This document shows, piece by piece, positions 16,642-25,770 of a stretch of DNA of 64,000 nt. Source of the stretch: Anabaena sphaerica FACHB-251 (lineage in GTDB: Bacteria; Cyanobacteriota; Cyanobacteriia; Cyanobacteriales; Nostocaceae); assembly GCF_014696825.1 (NCBI RefSeq), contig NZ_JACJQU010000009.1, positions 102,094 through 166,093 of the forward strand, read 5' to 3'. The stretch's first letter is position 1; each line of letters opens with the position of its first letter. Below the pieces are notes generated by a model that was not told where the DNA came from, did no database searches, and saw only the letters and a list, made by a program, of their open reading frames with translations. The translations under genes were made by a program, and so were the position numbers.

Positions 16642-17616
16642 ATGAATCGTACCGCTTGTCTTATTTTTAATCCAGTTGCGGGTCAGGGTGATCCAGAATT
16701 AGAACTAGCTCAGATTAGGTCAATATTAGAACCAGAAATTGATTTAGATATTTATCTAACCACCGAAGAACTAGATGCTGACGAACTCGCACGTGCAGCA
16801 GTGGAAAGGGGAGTAGAAGCGATTATTGCTTCTGGAGGAGATGGTACATTATCAGCAGCAGCGGAAGCAGTAATTAATACTGATATACCCTTCGGTATTA
16901 TTTCACGGGGAACAGCAAATGCTTTTGCCACAGCTTTAAATATTCCTGATACAATTGATGCCGCTTGTCAAACAATTTTACAAGGCAAAATCTGGACAGT
17001 AGATGTAGCCGCTTGCAATGATCGGCCCATGGTATTATTGGCAGGTATTGGTTTTGAAGCAGAAACTGTAGAAAAAGCAAACAGGGAAGCTAAGAATCGC
17101 TTTGGGATGATGGCGTATATCTTGGCAGGAATTCAAGAACTGCAAAATTTACAAAGATTTGCCGTGGAGATTGAAACAGAAGATAAGATAATTAAAACTA
17201 TTGCTTCAGCGGTGACAGTAGCTAATGCTGCACCTCCCACTTCAGTTTTAGCCCAAGGACCAGCGGGGATTATTTTTGATGATGGATTGTTAGATTTAAC
17301 GATTGTAGCACCAGCGACTAAAACAGGTGCGATCGCTGCCACATTTCATTTATTTCAAACCGCTTCTTCAGGTACACCAGTTGAAAGGAATGACATTGGT
17401 TACTTGCGAGCCAAACAATTTAAAATCACAACTGACCCACAGCAGAAAGTAGTTATAGATGGGGAAATAGTCGGCACAACTCCTGTGGAAATTAAGTGTA
17501 TACCAGCAGGTCTAAAGATTTTTGTTCCATTTGTAAAAGAAGAAATTCCAACAGAAAAATTAGAGGGACTGCCTAACTTAACTGTGGAAATAAAACACTC
17601 ATCTCCAGATAACTAA
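16642..17616 (+). CDS. Diacylglycerol/lipid kinase family protein (YegS-like)
   Basis: 324 residues. The N-terminal DAGK catalytic domain shows FNPVAGQGDPE, the nucleotide-binding IIASGGDGTLSAAAEA and RGTANAFATAL. The C-terminal part contains GIIFDDGLLDLTIV, typical of the YegS/BmrU lipid kinase group. It probably phosphorylates a lipid such as diacylglycerol at the membrane; the true substrate is unknown. The start at 16642 follows directly on a TATTTCCTACCC stretch with no strong Shine-Dalgarno sequence. The end overlaps the convergent gene at 17613 by 4 bp. Confidence 0.87.
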   Translation: MNRTACLIFNPVAGQGDPELELAQIRSILEPEIDLDIYLTTEELDADELARAAVERGVEAIIASGGDGTLSAAAEAVINTDIPFGIISRGTANAFATALNIPDTIDAACQTILQGKIWTVDVAACNDRPMVLLAGIGFEAETVEKANREAKNRFGMMAYILAGIQELQNLQRFAVEIETEDKIIKTIASAVTVANAAPPTSVLAQGPAGIIFDDGLLDLTIVAPATKTGAIAATFHLFQTASSGTPVERNDIGYLRAKQFKITTDPQQKVVIDGEIVGTTPVEIKCIPAGLKIFVPFVKEEIPTEKLEGLPNLTVEIKHSSPDN

Positions 17617-18020
17617 ATCATTCCTGGTCCTTTGCCCCGTCTGTCTTCTTTGTCTGTCAACTGACCTTCCTTATCCTCATTTACTTCCCTCATTTCTTCC
17701 AACCGTTCTGCGGTATCTTGTGAGATTTTTTTCCTAGCATCACCTGGAACTTCATAATACATTTCTGGTTCAACTGGATAGTTATTTAACAAGCCTTCCT
17801 TATCCACAGTGTAACCATCTGTAGTGCGTATGCTCTCCGCATTTGTTTGGTCATCAGTGGTCGCATTTGAGAGCTTTTCTTCTGTAGGAAGTGTTTTATA
17901 GTTGTCTGCTTCTCTGGCTTGACGTGCTGCTGTTTCCGCTGGAATAATTCCCCGATCATATTTATCAGCATCAACGCGATGAGTAGAATCTGTTGCTTTT
18001 ATTACTGGTTCATTAGCCAT
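17613..18020 (-). CDS. Hydrophilic protein of unknown function
   Basis: 135 residues from the ATG at 18020, preceded by AGAGGA. It is strongly charged and lacks hydrophobic segments, with about a third Asp, Glu, Lys and Arg. The C-terminus (VNEDKEGQLTDKEDRRGKGPGMI) is probably disordered. No domain is recognised; similar short acidic proteins occur in cyanobacteria and some look like desiccation or stress proteins by composition only. The 3' end overlaps that of the lipid kinase, tail to tail. Confidence 0.7.
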   Translation of the reverse strand: MANEPVIKATDSTHRVDADKYDRGIIPAETAARQAREADNYKTLPTEEKLSNATTDDQTNAESIRTTDGYTVDKEGLLNNYPVEPEMYYEVPGDARKKISQDTAERLEEMREVNEDKEGQLTDKEDRRGKGPGMI

Positions 18021-18305
18021 AAATTTAGTCCTCTTTAATTATGTTCACAAGAACTTTGAAAACTAGATTAGTGTTTTTTTGAATATAAAGAAACTATCTT
18101 AAGAAGTGAATTAAGGAGACATACTAACTGAAATTATCTATCTTAAGATACAAATAGGCAGGGGTTTAAAATTCTCGTTGTGACAAGGCAAGAGGTAAAA
18201 GGCTAGAGGGAAGAGATTTTGGGCAATTTACTTTCGTTACATACTACTCTTCGAGAAGCCGATCCGCGTCTACGGTTTTTTTGTACCTTTATAATTACAA
18301 AAAAA

Positions 18306-18341
18306 GGGAACAGGGAACAGGGAACAGGGAACAGGGAACAG
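18306..18341 (+). repeat. GGGAACA x5 array
   Basis: Five perfect tandem GGGAACA units, period 7. Confidence 0.9.
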
Positions 18342-18583
18342 ATAAGAAACTTTAGTTCTGAGTTTAAAGTTCAGTCAAAAAAAAGATGTTTTTTTCGTGC
18401 TACGCATCTCAAAAAACAGTATCATTATTTCAATATCATGTTTTTAAACATGAGTTTTTTCTGTTTCCTGTTCCCTAAAACTAAAAAACTTTGTACCTCA
18501 CGAGCATAAGAACTGCTATAGGACTACTATTTGATTTTTGATAGCTTGCGTGGCGTAGCCATACAAACTCAGTACACCTTATA

Positions 18584-18625
18584 TTCCCTGTTCCCTGTTC
18601 CCTGTTCCCTGTTCCCTATTCCCTA
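18584..18625 (-). repeat. Inverted GGGAACA array (TTCCCTG x4 plus variants)
   Basis: TTCCCTG repeats four times, then TTCCCTA twice. This is the same heptamer on the other strand, 242 bp from the array at 18306; the two could pair. Confidence 0.9.
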
Positions 18626-18783
18626 CCTCTACGAGTAAATTCAGGAATCAAACCGGATTCCTATATAATGCTTCTGAAAACCCCTGTTTTAGTTTGACTG
18701 ATAACTTATAATAAAAAATGTCGGGTAGACAATAGCAACCCCACATTAAATGAATAAATTTATCTTAATAGTTGTGAAAATTC

Positions 18784-19227
18784 TTAACCTAAAAGTTGTT
18801 GTTTGAATGAACTAACCTTCTGAGTTAATTCTTGCCGAGTTTCAGCTTTGATGAGATAACGGAAAGTAAACCAGATGGCATAGAATATACCAACTATCTC
18901 AAAAATGGGAGCTAGTAACGGCACACCATTAATAGCATCTAGGATGGCGATGACTACCTTAACAGTAACAAACGCAGACAAAATTAAAACAATCGTTAAG
19001 ATAGCTTGCTGATTTTTGGCAAAAAAACTACCTAGATAATCTGGAAGTTGGTCTAAGATGTCAATAAGTTGTCTGCTAATTCGTTGCCATTGGCTTGTAG
19101 GAGTTTTAGCAGGCGGTAGTTTTGGCAAATTACCAGTTTCTGTACCTTCAAGGGATAATACCCCTTGTGGTGAGACGGAATTGGCTGACTCTAATTGCTG
19201 TTGTTGAATTTCCATAATGTTTGCCAT
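18784..19227 (-). CDS. CAAD-domain (CURT1-like) membrane protein
   Basis: 147 residues from the ATG at 19227 (MANIMEIQQQ); a second ATG at 19215 is equally possible and neither has a clear Shine-Dalgarno sequence. Residues after about 65 fit the CAAD domain: an amphipathic helix (SRQLIDILDQLPDYLGSFF), two transmembrane helices (QAILTIVLILSAFVTVKVVI and FEIVGIFYAIWFTFRYLI) and a C-terminal helix. CAAD domains anchor some cyanobacterial aminoacyl-tRNA synthetases in thylakoids and are related to CURT1 proteins that curve thylakoid membranes. Standalone copies such as this are common in cyanobacteria. Confidence 0.82.
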   Translation of the reverse strand: MANIMEIQQQQLESANSVSPQGVLSLEGTETGNLPKLPPAKTPTSQWQRISRQLIDILDQLPDYLGSFFAKNQQAILTIVLILSAFVTVKVVIAILDAINGVPLLAPIFEIVGIFYAIWFTFRYLIKAETRQELTQKVSSFKQQLLG

Positions 19228-19510
19228 TTGGCACAACAGTGTTAATAAATGACTGGACGTGATTGACCTTTCCCTCACCTAAAGGTAAGGAATTCTTAAG
19301 CAGCACAGAAACGGACTCTTAAAGGTGTAGTCAATCCACCTCTCATAGCTTCACTGAGTTTAATCTCAATGTTGCCTTTACTTTTTTATCGGGTTTTTCA
19401 CCGTATTCAGTGAGTAAAGCTATACTACCATGAAATCGTTGATGTATTTACGCCTCTGTTGGCTTACTCTGCGGGAAGACTCCGCGTACATCTCAAGCTT
19501 AAAAGACATC

Positions 19511-19543
19511 AAAACCTAAAAATCCAAGAAATTTTTAGGTTTT
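19511..19543. other. Strong 13-bp AT-rich hairpin in a 470-bp gap
   Basis: AAAACCTAAAAAT (19511-19523) and ATTTTTAGGTTTT (19531-19543) pair perfectly around CCAAGAA. It lies downstream of the minus-strand BON gene ending at 19699 and upstream of the CAAD gene, so it may be a terminator for the former. The rest of 19228-19698 holds no recognised gene. Confidence 0.6.
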
Positions 19544-19698
19544 GATTCCAGGATTTTTAGCCTATTTTCTGATACCTATAACAGTATAGACTCAGATTCC
19601 CCAGTCAAAAATATTTCAGTTTTTATCTGGATTAGTGTCTCTGGTTGATCAACATCTATTTATGTCCATCAACTTAGAGATATTAATTGTTAGTAGCG

Positions 19699-20154
19699 TT
19701 ATCTTGTCGGTGGTACAACAGAAGCCTTAACAACTACATTTGTAACACCCTTTATTTCTTTGCTCAAAGGTTCAATTTTAGCTAACTGATCCTGATTATT
19801 AACAGTTCCTGATACGGTAACTGTGCCATTTTCAGCCGCATTAACTGTTAATTGACCACCAGGAATATTAGCTTCTAATTTAGATCTGACTTCACTGGCT
19901 AAATCTCCAGTGGCTCTATCTGTAGGATCACCAGCCACCAAATTCCGTTCTTCACGGGCGCGAATATCAGCATTGAGTTGTTTTCTGCGAAGTTCACTTT
20001 GGGCATCTTCTTTAGCAGCTTGTGTTGTGTCGGCTGCTGGAGATGCTGGTACTTCTCCAGGGTCAGGTGCGGTCACAGCCGTTTTAGATGTATTATCACA
20101 AGCCACGGTAAAAAGTAAAAGGGAACCAATTAAGAATGAGGTTAGCTTTTTCAT
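19699..20154 (-). CDS. BON-domain lipoprotein
   Basis: 151 residues. A lipobox LLLFTVAC places the lipid-modified Cys at residue 19, so the protein is exported and membrane-anchored. Residues 20-80 are a Pro/Ala/Gln-rich linker. Residues about 83-148 form a BON domain (LASEVRSKLEANIPGGQLTV, then NGTVTVSGTVNNQDQLAKI). BON domains bind phospholipid or other envelope components and occur in osmotic-shock proteins such as OsmY. Its neighbour upstream on the same strand is a stress-type Gsp17M protein, consistent with an envelope stress role. Confidence 0.85.
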   Translation of the reverse strand: MKKLTSFLIGSLLLFTVACDNTSKTAVTAPDPGEVPASPAADTTQAAKEDAQSELRRKQLNADIRAREERNLVAGDPTDRATGDLASEVRSKLEANIPGGQLTVNAAENGTVTVSGTVNNQDQLAKIEPLSKEIKGVTNVVVKASVVPPTR

Positions 20155-20267
20155 TGCTTTATTTCTCGATATAGATGTGGAAATGATTGTTGTGTTCTTG
20201 GAAAGAAGTGGCTAGGAGCAAAATTTTGCTATTCTTGCTCCTCAGATTGGGTGAAATTAAATGGGAA

Positions 20268-21878
20268 TTAAACCGTTCTTTCGCGGTGGTCAACAATAAC
20301 TACTGGAGGTTCTCCGGCAAAATTACTGCGAACGGTTTCCGTATGTCGGACTGGTTCAAAACTAGGTTGATGCTCGCTGACATCATGAGCATCATAAATA
20401 GCAAATTCTTCAATTCCCAAACCTTGAAGAATTCTTTCAGCATGGTGAATTTGTGCTTCTGTGCCATCAGCAATCACCAAGTAATGGCCTCTTTGGAAGC
20501 GATCGTTATAAACTCGCGCTCGTTCTTCAGGAATTCCTAACCCAATTAATCCCCCTGCAATACCTCCTACTGCTGCACCTACAGCACCACCTGTTAAAGT
20601 TGTGGCCAATGCAGTCGCTACAGCACCACCAGCCATTACAGGTCCGACTCCAGGAATTGCTAAAGTTCCCAAACCGACTAATAAACCAGCTAAACCACCA
20701 AGAGCGCCACCCGTAGCAGCACCCGTTTTTAGCCCCTCATCTGCTTGATTACCTATTTCTTGATGCCTTTGTCCACCGTTGTCTATATCTTTGGCAATCA
20801 GGGAAACTTGGTTCATGGGAAAACCAGCACTTCGTAATTCTCCCAGTGCTGCTTCTGCGTCCCGGCGATGGGAAAATACACCAATCGCTCTTTTAGTGGT
20901 TTGCAAAGGTGCATTTACATGACCGTTTGATTCGTACACTTGCCACTGTTTAATCCCATGTCGGTTGAGAATTGCAGCTGCACGATTGATATCAGCATCT
21001 GTACCACTAACGATAATGATATAGTTTCCTTGATGGATGCTTTCGTTGTAGAACCGAGTGTGCTGCTCGGAAATATTGAAACGAGTAGACTCGAAGCGAT
21101 CGCTCACAGGAATCCCACTAAAAGCATTCTTCTGTTGAGGCTCTCTGTGAATTAGAGCAATTTGGGTCAAGGGAAAACCTGCATTTCTTAACTCATTAAT
21201 AGCCGCTTCCGCATCTTGTAAGCGTGAAAAATAACCAATTGCATTTTTATGAACAGTTACATCTTTATGAACAGGCACATCTCTATGAACAGCTACATCC
21301 TGATGAATAACATCTCTGGTTGGCTGTTTACCATCTGGTTGATCATAAACTTCAAACTCTTCAATCCTCCAGCGATGAAGAATTTCTTTGGCTCTAGCAA
21401 TTTCTGCATCCGTTCCATCGATGATAACTAAATATTCACCTCTCTCGACTCTTCCGTGATAAACTTTGGCTCTTTCTTCAGGAATTCCTAAACCAATTAA
21501 ACCACCAATTAAACCACCAGCTGCTGCACCAATACCAGCACCAGCAAGAGTTGTAGCTAAAGCAGTTGCAGTGGCTCCAGCCAACATGATTGGACCTATT
21601 CCCGGAATGGCTAAAGCCCCCAGTCCAACTAATAAACCAGTTATACCACCCACAACACCACCAGAAACTGCTCCAGTTGTTGCACCTTCCTCAGCCTGAT
21701 CACCAACTTTTTCATGCACTTTCTGACCAGCAATATCGTCTCTGCCTTCGTTATGTCTGGCGATCACAGAAACTCTTTCCATCGGAAAGCCTGAGTTTCT
21801 TAATTCATGCAACGCTTGTTCAGCATCACGGCGATCGGGAAATACGCCTACAGCGCGTTTATGTATACCTGTAATCAT
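20268..21878 (-). CDS. Triple Gsp17M (YflT-type) stress protein with glycine-zipper segments
   Basis: 536 residues with GGAGGAAC before the ATG. Three copies of a general-stress-protein 17M module begin near residues 8, 208 and 330: each has the pattern A(V/I)GVFxxRRDAExALxELRxxGFPMxxVSxIA. Copies 1 and 3 contain a Gly/Ala-rich segment (GGVVGGITGLLVGLGALA, then AGAGIGAAAGGLIGGLIGLGIPEERA) that looks like a glycine zipper able to insert in membranes; copy 2 lacks it. Between copies 1 and 2 a short VH(R/K)DV repeat runs near residues 188-206. Modules 1 and 3 are very similar, so internal duplication is likely. The molecular function is unknown; Bacillus YflT is a general stress protein. Confidence 0.85.
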   Translation of the reverse strand: MITGIHKRAVGVFPDRRDAEQALHELRNSGFPMERVSVIARHNEGRDDIAGQKVHEKVGDQAEEGATTGAVSGGVVGGITGLLVGLGALAIPGIGPIMLAGATATALATTLAGAGIGAAAGGLIGGLIGLGIPEERAKVYHGRVERGEYLVIIDGTDAEIARAKEILHRWRIEEFEVYDQPDGKQPTRDVIHQDVAVHRDVPVHKDVTVHKNAIGYFSRLQDAEAAINELRNAGFPLTQIALIHREPQQKNAFSGIPVSDRFESTRFNISEQHTRFYNESIHQGNYIIIVSGTDADINRAAAILNRHGIKQWQVYESNGHVNAPLQTTKRAIGVFSHRRDAEAALGELRSAGFPMNQVSLIAKDIDNGGQRHQEIGNQADEGLKTGAATGGALGGLAGLLVGLGTLAIPGVGPVMAGGAVATALATTLTGGAVGAAVGGIAGGLIGLGIPEERARVYNDRFQRGHYLVIADGTEAQIHHAERILQGLGIEEFAIYDAHDVSEHQPSFEPVRHTETVRSNFAGEPPVVIVDHRERTV

Positions 21879-22573
21879 ACTTAATGTTCCTCCAACAGCA
21901 ACAGCAACAGAAATATAAAAAAATATTTCCGAATTGTCTTTAAGGCAATAACTCTATTACTACCTTTCTCGATGAAAGTTTCATCAATCTGTTGGAGGAA
22001 GTTATATTTATGCCATTGGTTATAGATATAGTTATGAATAGATTAGGTGAATGAGCAAAAAAAAGTATCGCTAAGTAAATTTGCAAAATAAAATCATGAC
22101 CAGGGAAAAATATGAACTAGCCTAAAATCCTCTCCCTTCATGCTTTACAGCATCATAGATTCTGTATTTTATCAACAGTAAAAATTTAATTTCAGATTTA
22201 ATATAAGCCGAATTACTTAACAGAAATACAACTACTACGTGATAAAATAAATAGATATAGCCTAAGATACGGTTTCAATTTAAAGCTAGAATTGAGAAAT
22301 AGATGGATATCAGCAGCACAGTGTTTACTGCTAAAATCGCATCTTTAAGAATTAATAAAAAGAATTAATAAAAAAATTAACAAAAAACTCCGAACAAAAA
22401 AATGAAACCCTGAAAAATCAAGTAAAAATACTGTGGTGACTATAATCACTTAGATTATATTATTTAAATCACAGGTACTTGATTAAATAACCATCTATTT
22501 TATAATCAAGGAAAGGATTTTTAAATATATAAACTATTGAGTTATCGTTTGGTGATTATGAGGAGTTACCCTT
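21879..22573. other. AT-rich intergenic region between divergent genes
   Basis: About 700 bases with long A/T runs (AAAAAATTAACAAAAAACTCC). It should hold the promoters for the Gsp17M gene and for the small gene at 22574. No RNA gene or repeat family was recognised. Confidence 0.5.
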
Positions 22574-22747
22574 ATGCTAGAAAAACTATTATTAGCAACT
22601 ATCCTAACATTTAGCTTCAGCCTGTTTGCAAATATGGGTTGGTCTAATACCAGAAAAGAGATGGCGCAAACGCCTTTAGCTTCTAACCATAAAGTTTTTA
22701 CTTTAACTGAACGTTACAAAAATACAGAGATGGATTCAAATCGGTAA
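22574..22747 (+). CDS. Small exported protein (57 aa), function unknown
   Basis: The frame MLEKLLLATILTFSFSLFAN has a Shine-Dalgarno GAGGAG at 22559-22564, ten bases before the ATG. The first 22 residues are a plausible signal peptide or membrane anchor; the remaining 35 are polar and include KEMAQTPLASNHKVF. It ends with TAA at 22745-22747. The next gene on this strand, an exported pentapeptide-TPR protein, starts 98 bp later. No homologue is recognised, so it rests on the start context and hydrophobic pattern. Confidence 0.5.
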   Translation: MLEKLLLATILTFSFSLFANMGWSNTRKEMAQTPLASNHKVFTLTERYKNTEMDSNR

Positions 22748-22845
22748 TACAGACAAATACTGTGGTAGATTGGCTCCAATTACTCATATCATCTATTAAG
22801 TATAAATATAGATCAGTTACGATTAAGTCCTGATGAAGATATCTT

Positions 22846-23628
22846 ATGACACTGAGTATGAAAAGCCGAATTATTGCCACAGCAGCATTTTTGCTCACGA
22901 TTAGCTCGCCAGTAACCGCACAAGCTTCAAATTATGAAGAGATAAAACAGTTATTAGCAACAAACAAATGCCCTAACTGCAATCTCCGTAATGCTGGTTT
23001 AGTTATGGCTGATTTATCGGGAGCTAATTTAAGCGGTGCGAATCTCGCAGGTGCTAACCTCAGTCGTGCAAACTTAAGTGGTGCTGATTTGCGGGGTGCA
23101 AACTTGAGTGGTACAAGTTTATTTGGGGTGAACTTAAGTGAAGCTAAACTCAGTGGAGCTAACCTCACCGGTGCTGATTTGAGAAATACCTATTTAATGA
23201 ATGTAGAATTAACGGATGCTAACCTTACTGGAACCAACTTCCAAGGTGCAGTAGGCATACCTTCACAAATAGCCAAACCAGAAGATTTCTATGGTTGGGG
23301 TGTAGCAGCAGCAGAAAAAGGCAACCTCAAACCAGCTATTGATTATTTTAGTCAAGCGATCGCCCTCAAACCCGATTATGCAGGTGCGTACTTATCCCGT
23401 GGTGTAGCGAGTTACCAAAGTCTAGACAGAAAAAGCGCCTTAGTAGATGCCCAAATAGCAGCAAAACTGTTTGATGAGCAAAAAAATCCTGAAGGGTTAC
23501 AAACAGCCCAAGCTTTTATTTTGGAACTGAAAACACCTTACGGTGAAAAAGTCAGCACTGGTAAACCCAGTTTTATGGATTTTGTCGGTAGTCTGGGTTC
23601 GGTCTTACTACAATTTTTGCCCTTTTAG
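22846..23628 (+). CDS. Exported pentapeptide-repeat plus TPR protein
   Basis: 260 residues with a signal peptide ending near TAQA. The mature protein starts with KQLLATNKCPNCNLRNAGL, sharing the LL-TN and CxxC arrangement of the protein at 1812. About 16 pentapeptide units (GANLS type) follow to residue 145. Then come TPR-like helices at about 150-215 (EDFYGWGVAAAEKGNLKPAI, ALKPDYAGAYLSRGVASYQS). The C-terminus is hydrophobic (DFVGSLGSVLLQFLPF). Start at 22846 or the ATG at 22858; both keep the signal sequence. Likely lumenal or periplasmic; function unknown. Confidence 0.85.
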   Translation: MTLSMKSRIIATAAFLLTISSPVTAQASNYEEIKQLLATNKCPNCNLRNAGLVMADLSGANLSGANLAGANLSRANLSGADLRGANLSGTSLFGVNLSEAKLSGANLTGADLRNTYLMNVELTDANLTGTNFQGAVGIPSQIAKPEDFYGWGVAAAEKGNLKPAIDYFSQAIALKPDYAGAYLSRGVASYQSLDRKSALVDAQIAAKLFDEQKNPEGLQTAQAFILELKTPYGEKVSTGKPSFMDFVGSLGSVLLQFLPF

Positions 23629-23808
23629 GTGACAGGTGAAAGAAAAGAGAGCAGGGGAAACAGGAAGAGAATAAGTGACTTCCACATAAAAAACGCTCAA
23701 CCACCTAACGCAAAAAACTGACTAATAACTAATGACAAAATTTTGAGAAAATGATTATCTACAAAAATCGCCATCACGGCGATAATCTTACAGAAGGAAC
23801 AAAGATAG

Positions 23809-25500
23809 ATGTCAGAAAATTTGAAGAGTAAAGTAGTAACTCAAGGGGTGCAGCGATCGCCAAATCGGGCTATGCTGCGGGCTGTTGGTTTCCAAGATGA
23901 AGATTTTAACAAAGCTATCGTTGGTATTGCTAATGGTTACAGCACCATTACCCCTTGTAATATGGGGATTAACCAACTAGCACAAAGGGCAGAAGTCAGT
24001 GTTAAAAACGCTGGTGCAATGCCCCAAATCTTCGGTACTATTACGATTAGTGATGGTATTTCCATGGGAACAGAAGGGATGAAATATTCCCTAGTGTCGC
24101 GGGAAGTAATTGCTGATTCCATTGAAACCGCCTGTACTGGACAAAGTATGGATGGTGTTTTGGCTATTGGTGGTTGTGATAAAAATATGCCAGGGGCAAT
24201 GTTAGCGATGGCCCGCATGAATATCCCCGCTATCTTTGTTTATGGTGGCACAATCAAACCCGGACACTACGATGGTAAAGATTTAACCGTAGTCAGTTCT
24301 TTTGAAGCCGTCGGACAATACAGCGCCGGCAAAATTGACGAAAATGAACTTTTAGCCGTTGAACGCAGTGCTTGTCCTGGTGCTGGTTCCTGCGGGGGAA
24401 TGTTCACCGCCAACACCATGTCTTCAGCCTTTGAAGCAATGGGGATGAGTTTGCCATATTCCTCGACTATGGCCGCAGAAGATGCGGAAAAAGCCGACAG
24501 TACAGAAAAATCTGCCTTTGTCTTAGTTGAAGCCATCCGTAAGCAGATATTACCCCGGCAGATTATCACCCGCAAGTCTATCGAAAATGCTATTTCTGTA
24601 ATTATGGCGGTTGGTGGTTCTACCAATGCAGTTTTACATTTTTTGGCGATCGCCCGTGCTGCTGGTGTAGAACTAACTTTAGATGATTTTGAAGCTATTC
24701 GTGGTCGTGTCCCAGTTTTGTGCGATTTAAAGCCCAGTGGTAGATATGTAGCCACAGACTTACACAAAGCTGGTGGTATACCTCAAGTCATGAAAATGTT
24801 ACTAGTTCATGATTTACTACATGGAGACTGTCTGACTATCTCTGGACAAACAGTAGCCGAAGTCTTAGCAGACATAGCAGCAGAACCACGTACCGACCAA
24901 GATGTGATTCGTCCTTGGGAACGTCCCATGTATGCACAAGGACATTTAGCAATTCTCAAAGGCAACTTAGCTACCGAAGGTGCAGTTGCTAAAATTACAG
25001 GAGTGAAAAAACCCGTAATTACTGGACCTGCGAGAGTATTTGAATCTGAGGAATCTTGCTTAGATGCGATTTTGGCAGGGAAAATTAAAGCCGGTGATGT
25101 GATTATCATCCGTTACGAAGGTCCCAAAGGGGGTCCGGGGATGCGGGAAATGCTCGCTCCCACCTCAGCTATTATTGGTGCTGGTTTAGGAGATGCTGTG
25201 GGTTTAATTACCGACGGACGTTTTTCTGGTGGTACTTATGGGATGGTAGTTGGACACGTCGCTCCAGAAGCCGCAGTTGGCGGTAACATAGCTTTAGTAG
25301 AAGAAGGTGACAGTATCACCATTGATGCTAATTCCCGATTATTGCAAGTAAATATATCGGATGCAGAATTAGCTAGTCGTCGTGCTAAGTGGCAACCCCC
25401 CGCACCACGTTATACTAAAGGCGTTTTAGCGAAATATGCCAAACTAGTAGCTTCCAGTAGTGTTGGTGCAGTCACGGATTTAGATTTGTTCGATAATTAG
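23809..25500 (+). CDS. ilvD: Dihydroxy-acid dehydratase
   Basis: 563 residues, normal length. The Fe-S enzyme dehydrates 2,3-dihydroxy acids in isoleucine, valine and pantothenate synthesis. Cluster cysteine motifs [11 protein letters not shown] and [16 protein letters not shown] are intact, as are [21 protein letters not shown] and GHVAPEA. A Shine-Dalgarno AAGGAAC stands before the ATG at 23809. Other ilv genes are not in the window, as is usual for cyanobacteria. A hairpin follows the stop. Confidence 0.96.
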   Translation: MSENLKSKVVTQGVQRSPNRAMLRAVGFQDEDFNKAIVGIANGYSTITPCNMGINQLAQRAEVSVKNAGAMPQIFGTITISDGISMGTEGMKYSLVSREVIADSIETACTGQSMDGVLAIGGCDKNMPGAMLAMARMNIPAIFVYGGTIKPGHYDGKDLTVVSSFEAVGQYSAGKIDENELLAVERSACPGAGSCGGMFTANTMSSAFEAMGMSLPYSSTMAAEDAEKADSTEKSAFVLVEAIRKQILPRQIITRKSIENAISVIMAVGGSTNAVLHFLAIARAAGVELTLDDFEAIRGRVPVLCDLKPSGRYVATDLHKAGGIPQVMKMLLVHDLLHGDCLTISGQTVAEVLADIAAEPRTDQDVIRPWERPMYAQGHLAILKGNLATEGAVAKITGVKKPVITGPARVFESEESCLDAILAGKIKAGDVIIIRYEGPKGGPGMREMLAPTSAIIGAGLGDAVGLITDGRFSGGTYGMVVGHVAPEAAVGGNIALVEEGDSITIDANSRLLQVNISDAELASRRAKWQPPAPRYTKGVLAKYAKLVASSSVGAVTDLDLFDN

Positions 25501-25533
25501 TGTTGAGTGATTAAATAGTCATTCATTCTGAAC

Positions 25534-25563
25534 AGAGATGAGCTTGAAAACAAACTCATCTCT
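25534..25563 (+). terminator. Hairpin after ilvD
   Basis: AGAGATGAG (25534-25542) pairs with CTCATCTCT (25555-25563); after one mismatch, the inner TTG/CAA extends the stem to an AAAA loop. It lies 34 nt beyond the ilvD stop, with a weak T-tail. Confidence 0.65.
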
Positions 25564-25770
25564 TAATGTAAATAGGGCTTGCTGCAAATCGGATTGCTAT
25601 ATAGATTCCAAAATAATATATCTAAGGATAGATGGAAGTTCTAACTAAAGGTATATTGCTCCTTGTAATTCAATATAGTTTGATTAATTTTGATACCTAA
25701 AAGCGTAAAATTCATATGATTGAGTGGGCATCCAGAGCTTTTCCTGTATCTTGATATAGGTTAAATTGGC

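Larger units (their letters stand above)
18021..18783. other. 760-bp repeat-rich intergenic region
   Basis: It contains GGGAACA arrays in opposite orientation at 18306-18341 and 18584-18625 and scattered palindromic fragments such as GCTTGCGTGGCGTAGCC. An open frame spanning 18219-18509 translates the repeat itself and is not a gene. No RNA gene was recognised. Confidence 0.6.

Noticed and set aside
18219..18509. 96-residue plus-strand open frame
   Set aside because: Much of it translates a GGGAACA repeat array (NREQGTGNREQ) and it lacks a start context or family resemblance.
21466..21874. Pro/Ala-rich plus-strand open frames
   Set aside because: Shadows of the glycine-zipper coding sequence of the Gsp17M gene.
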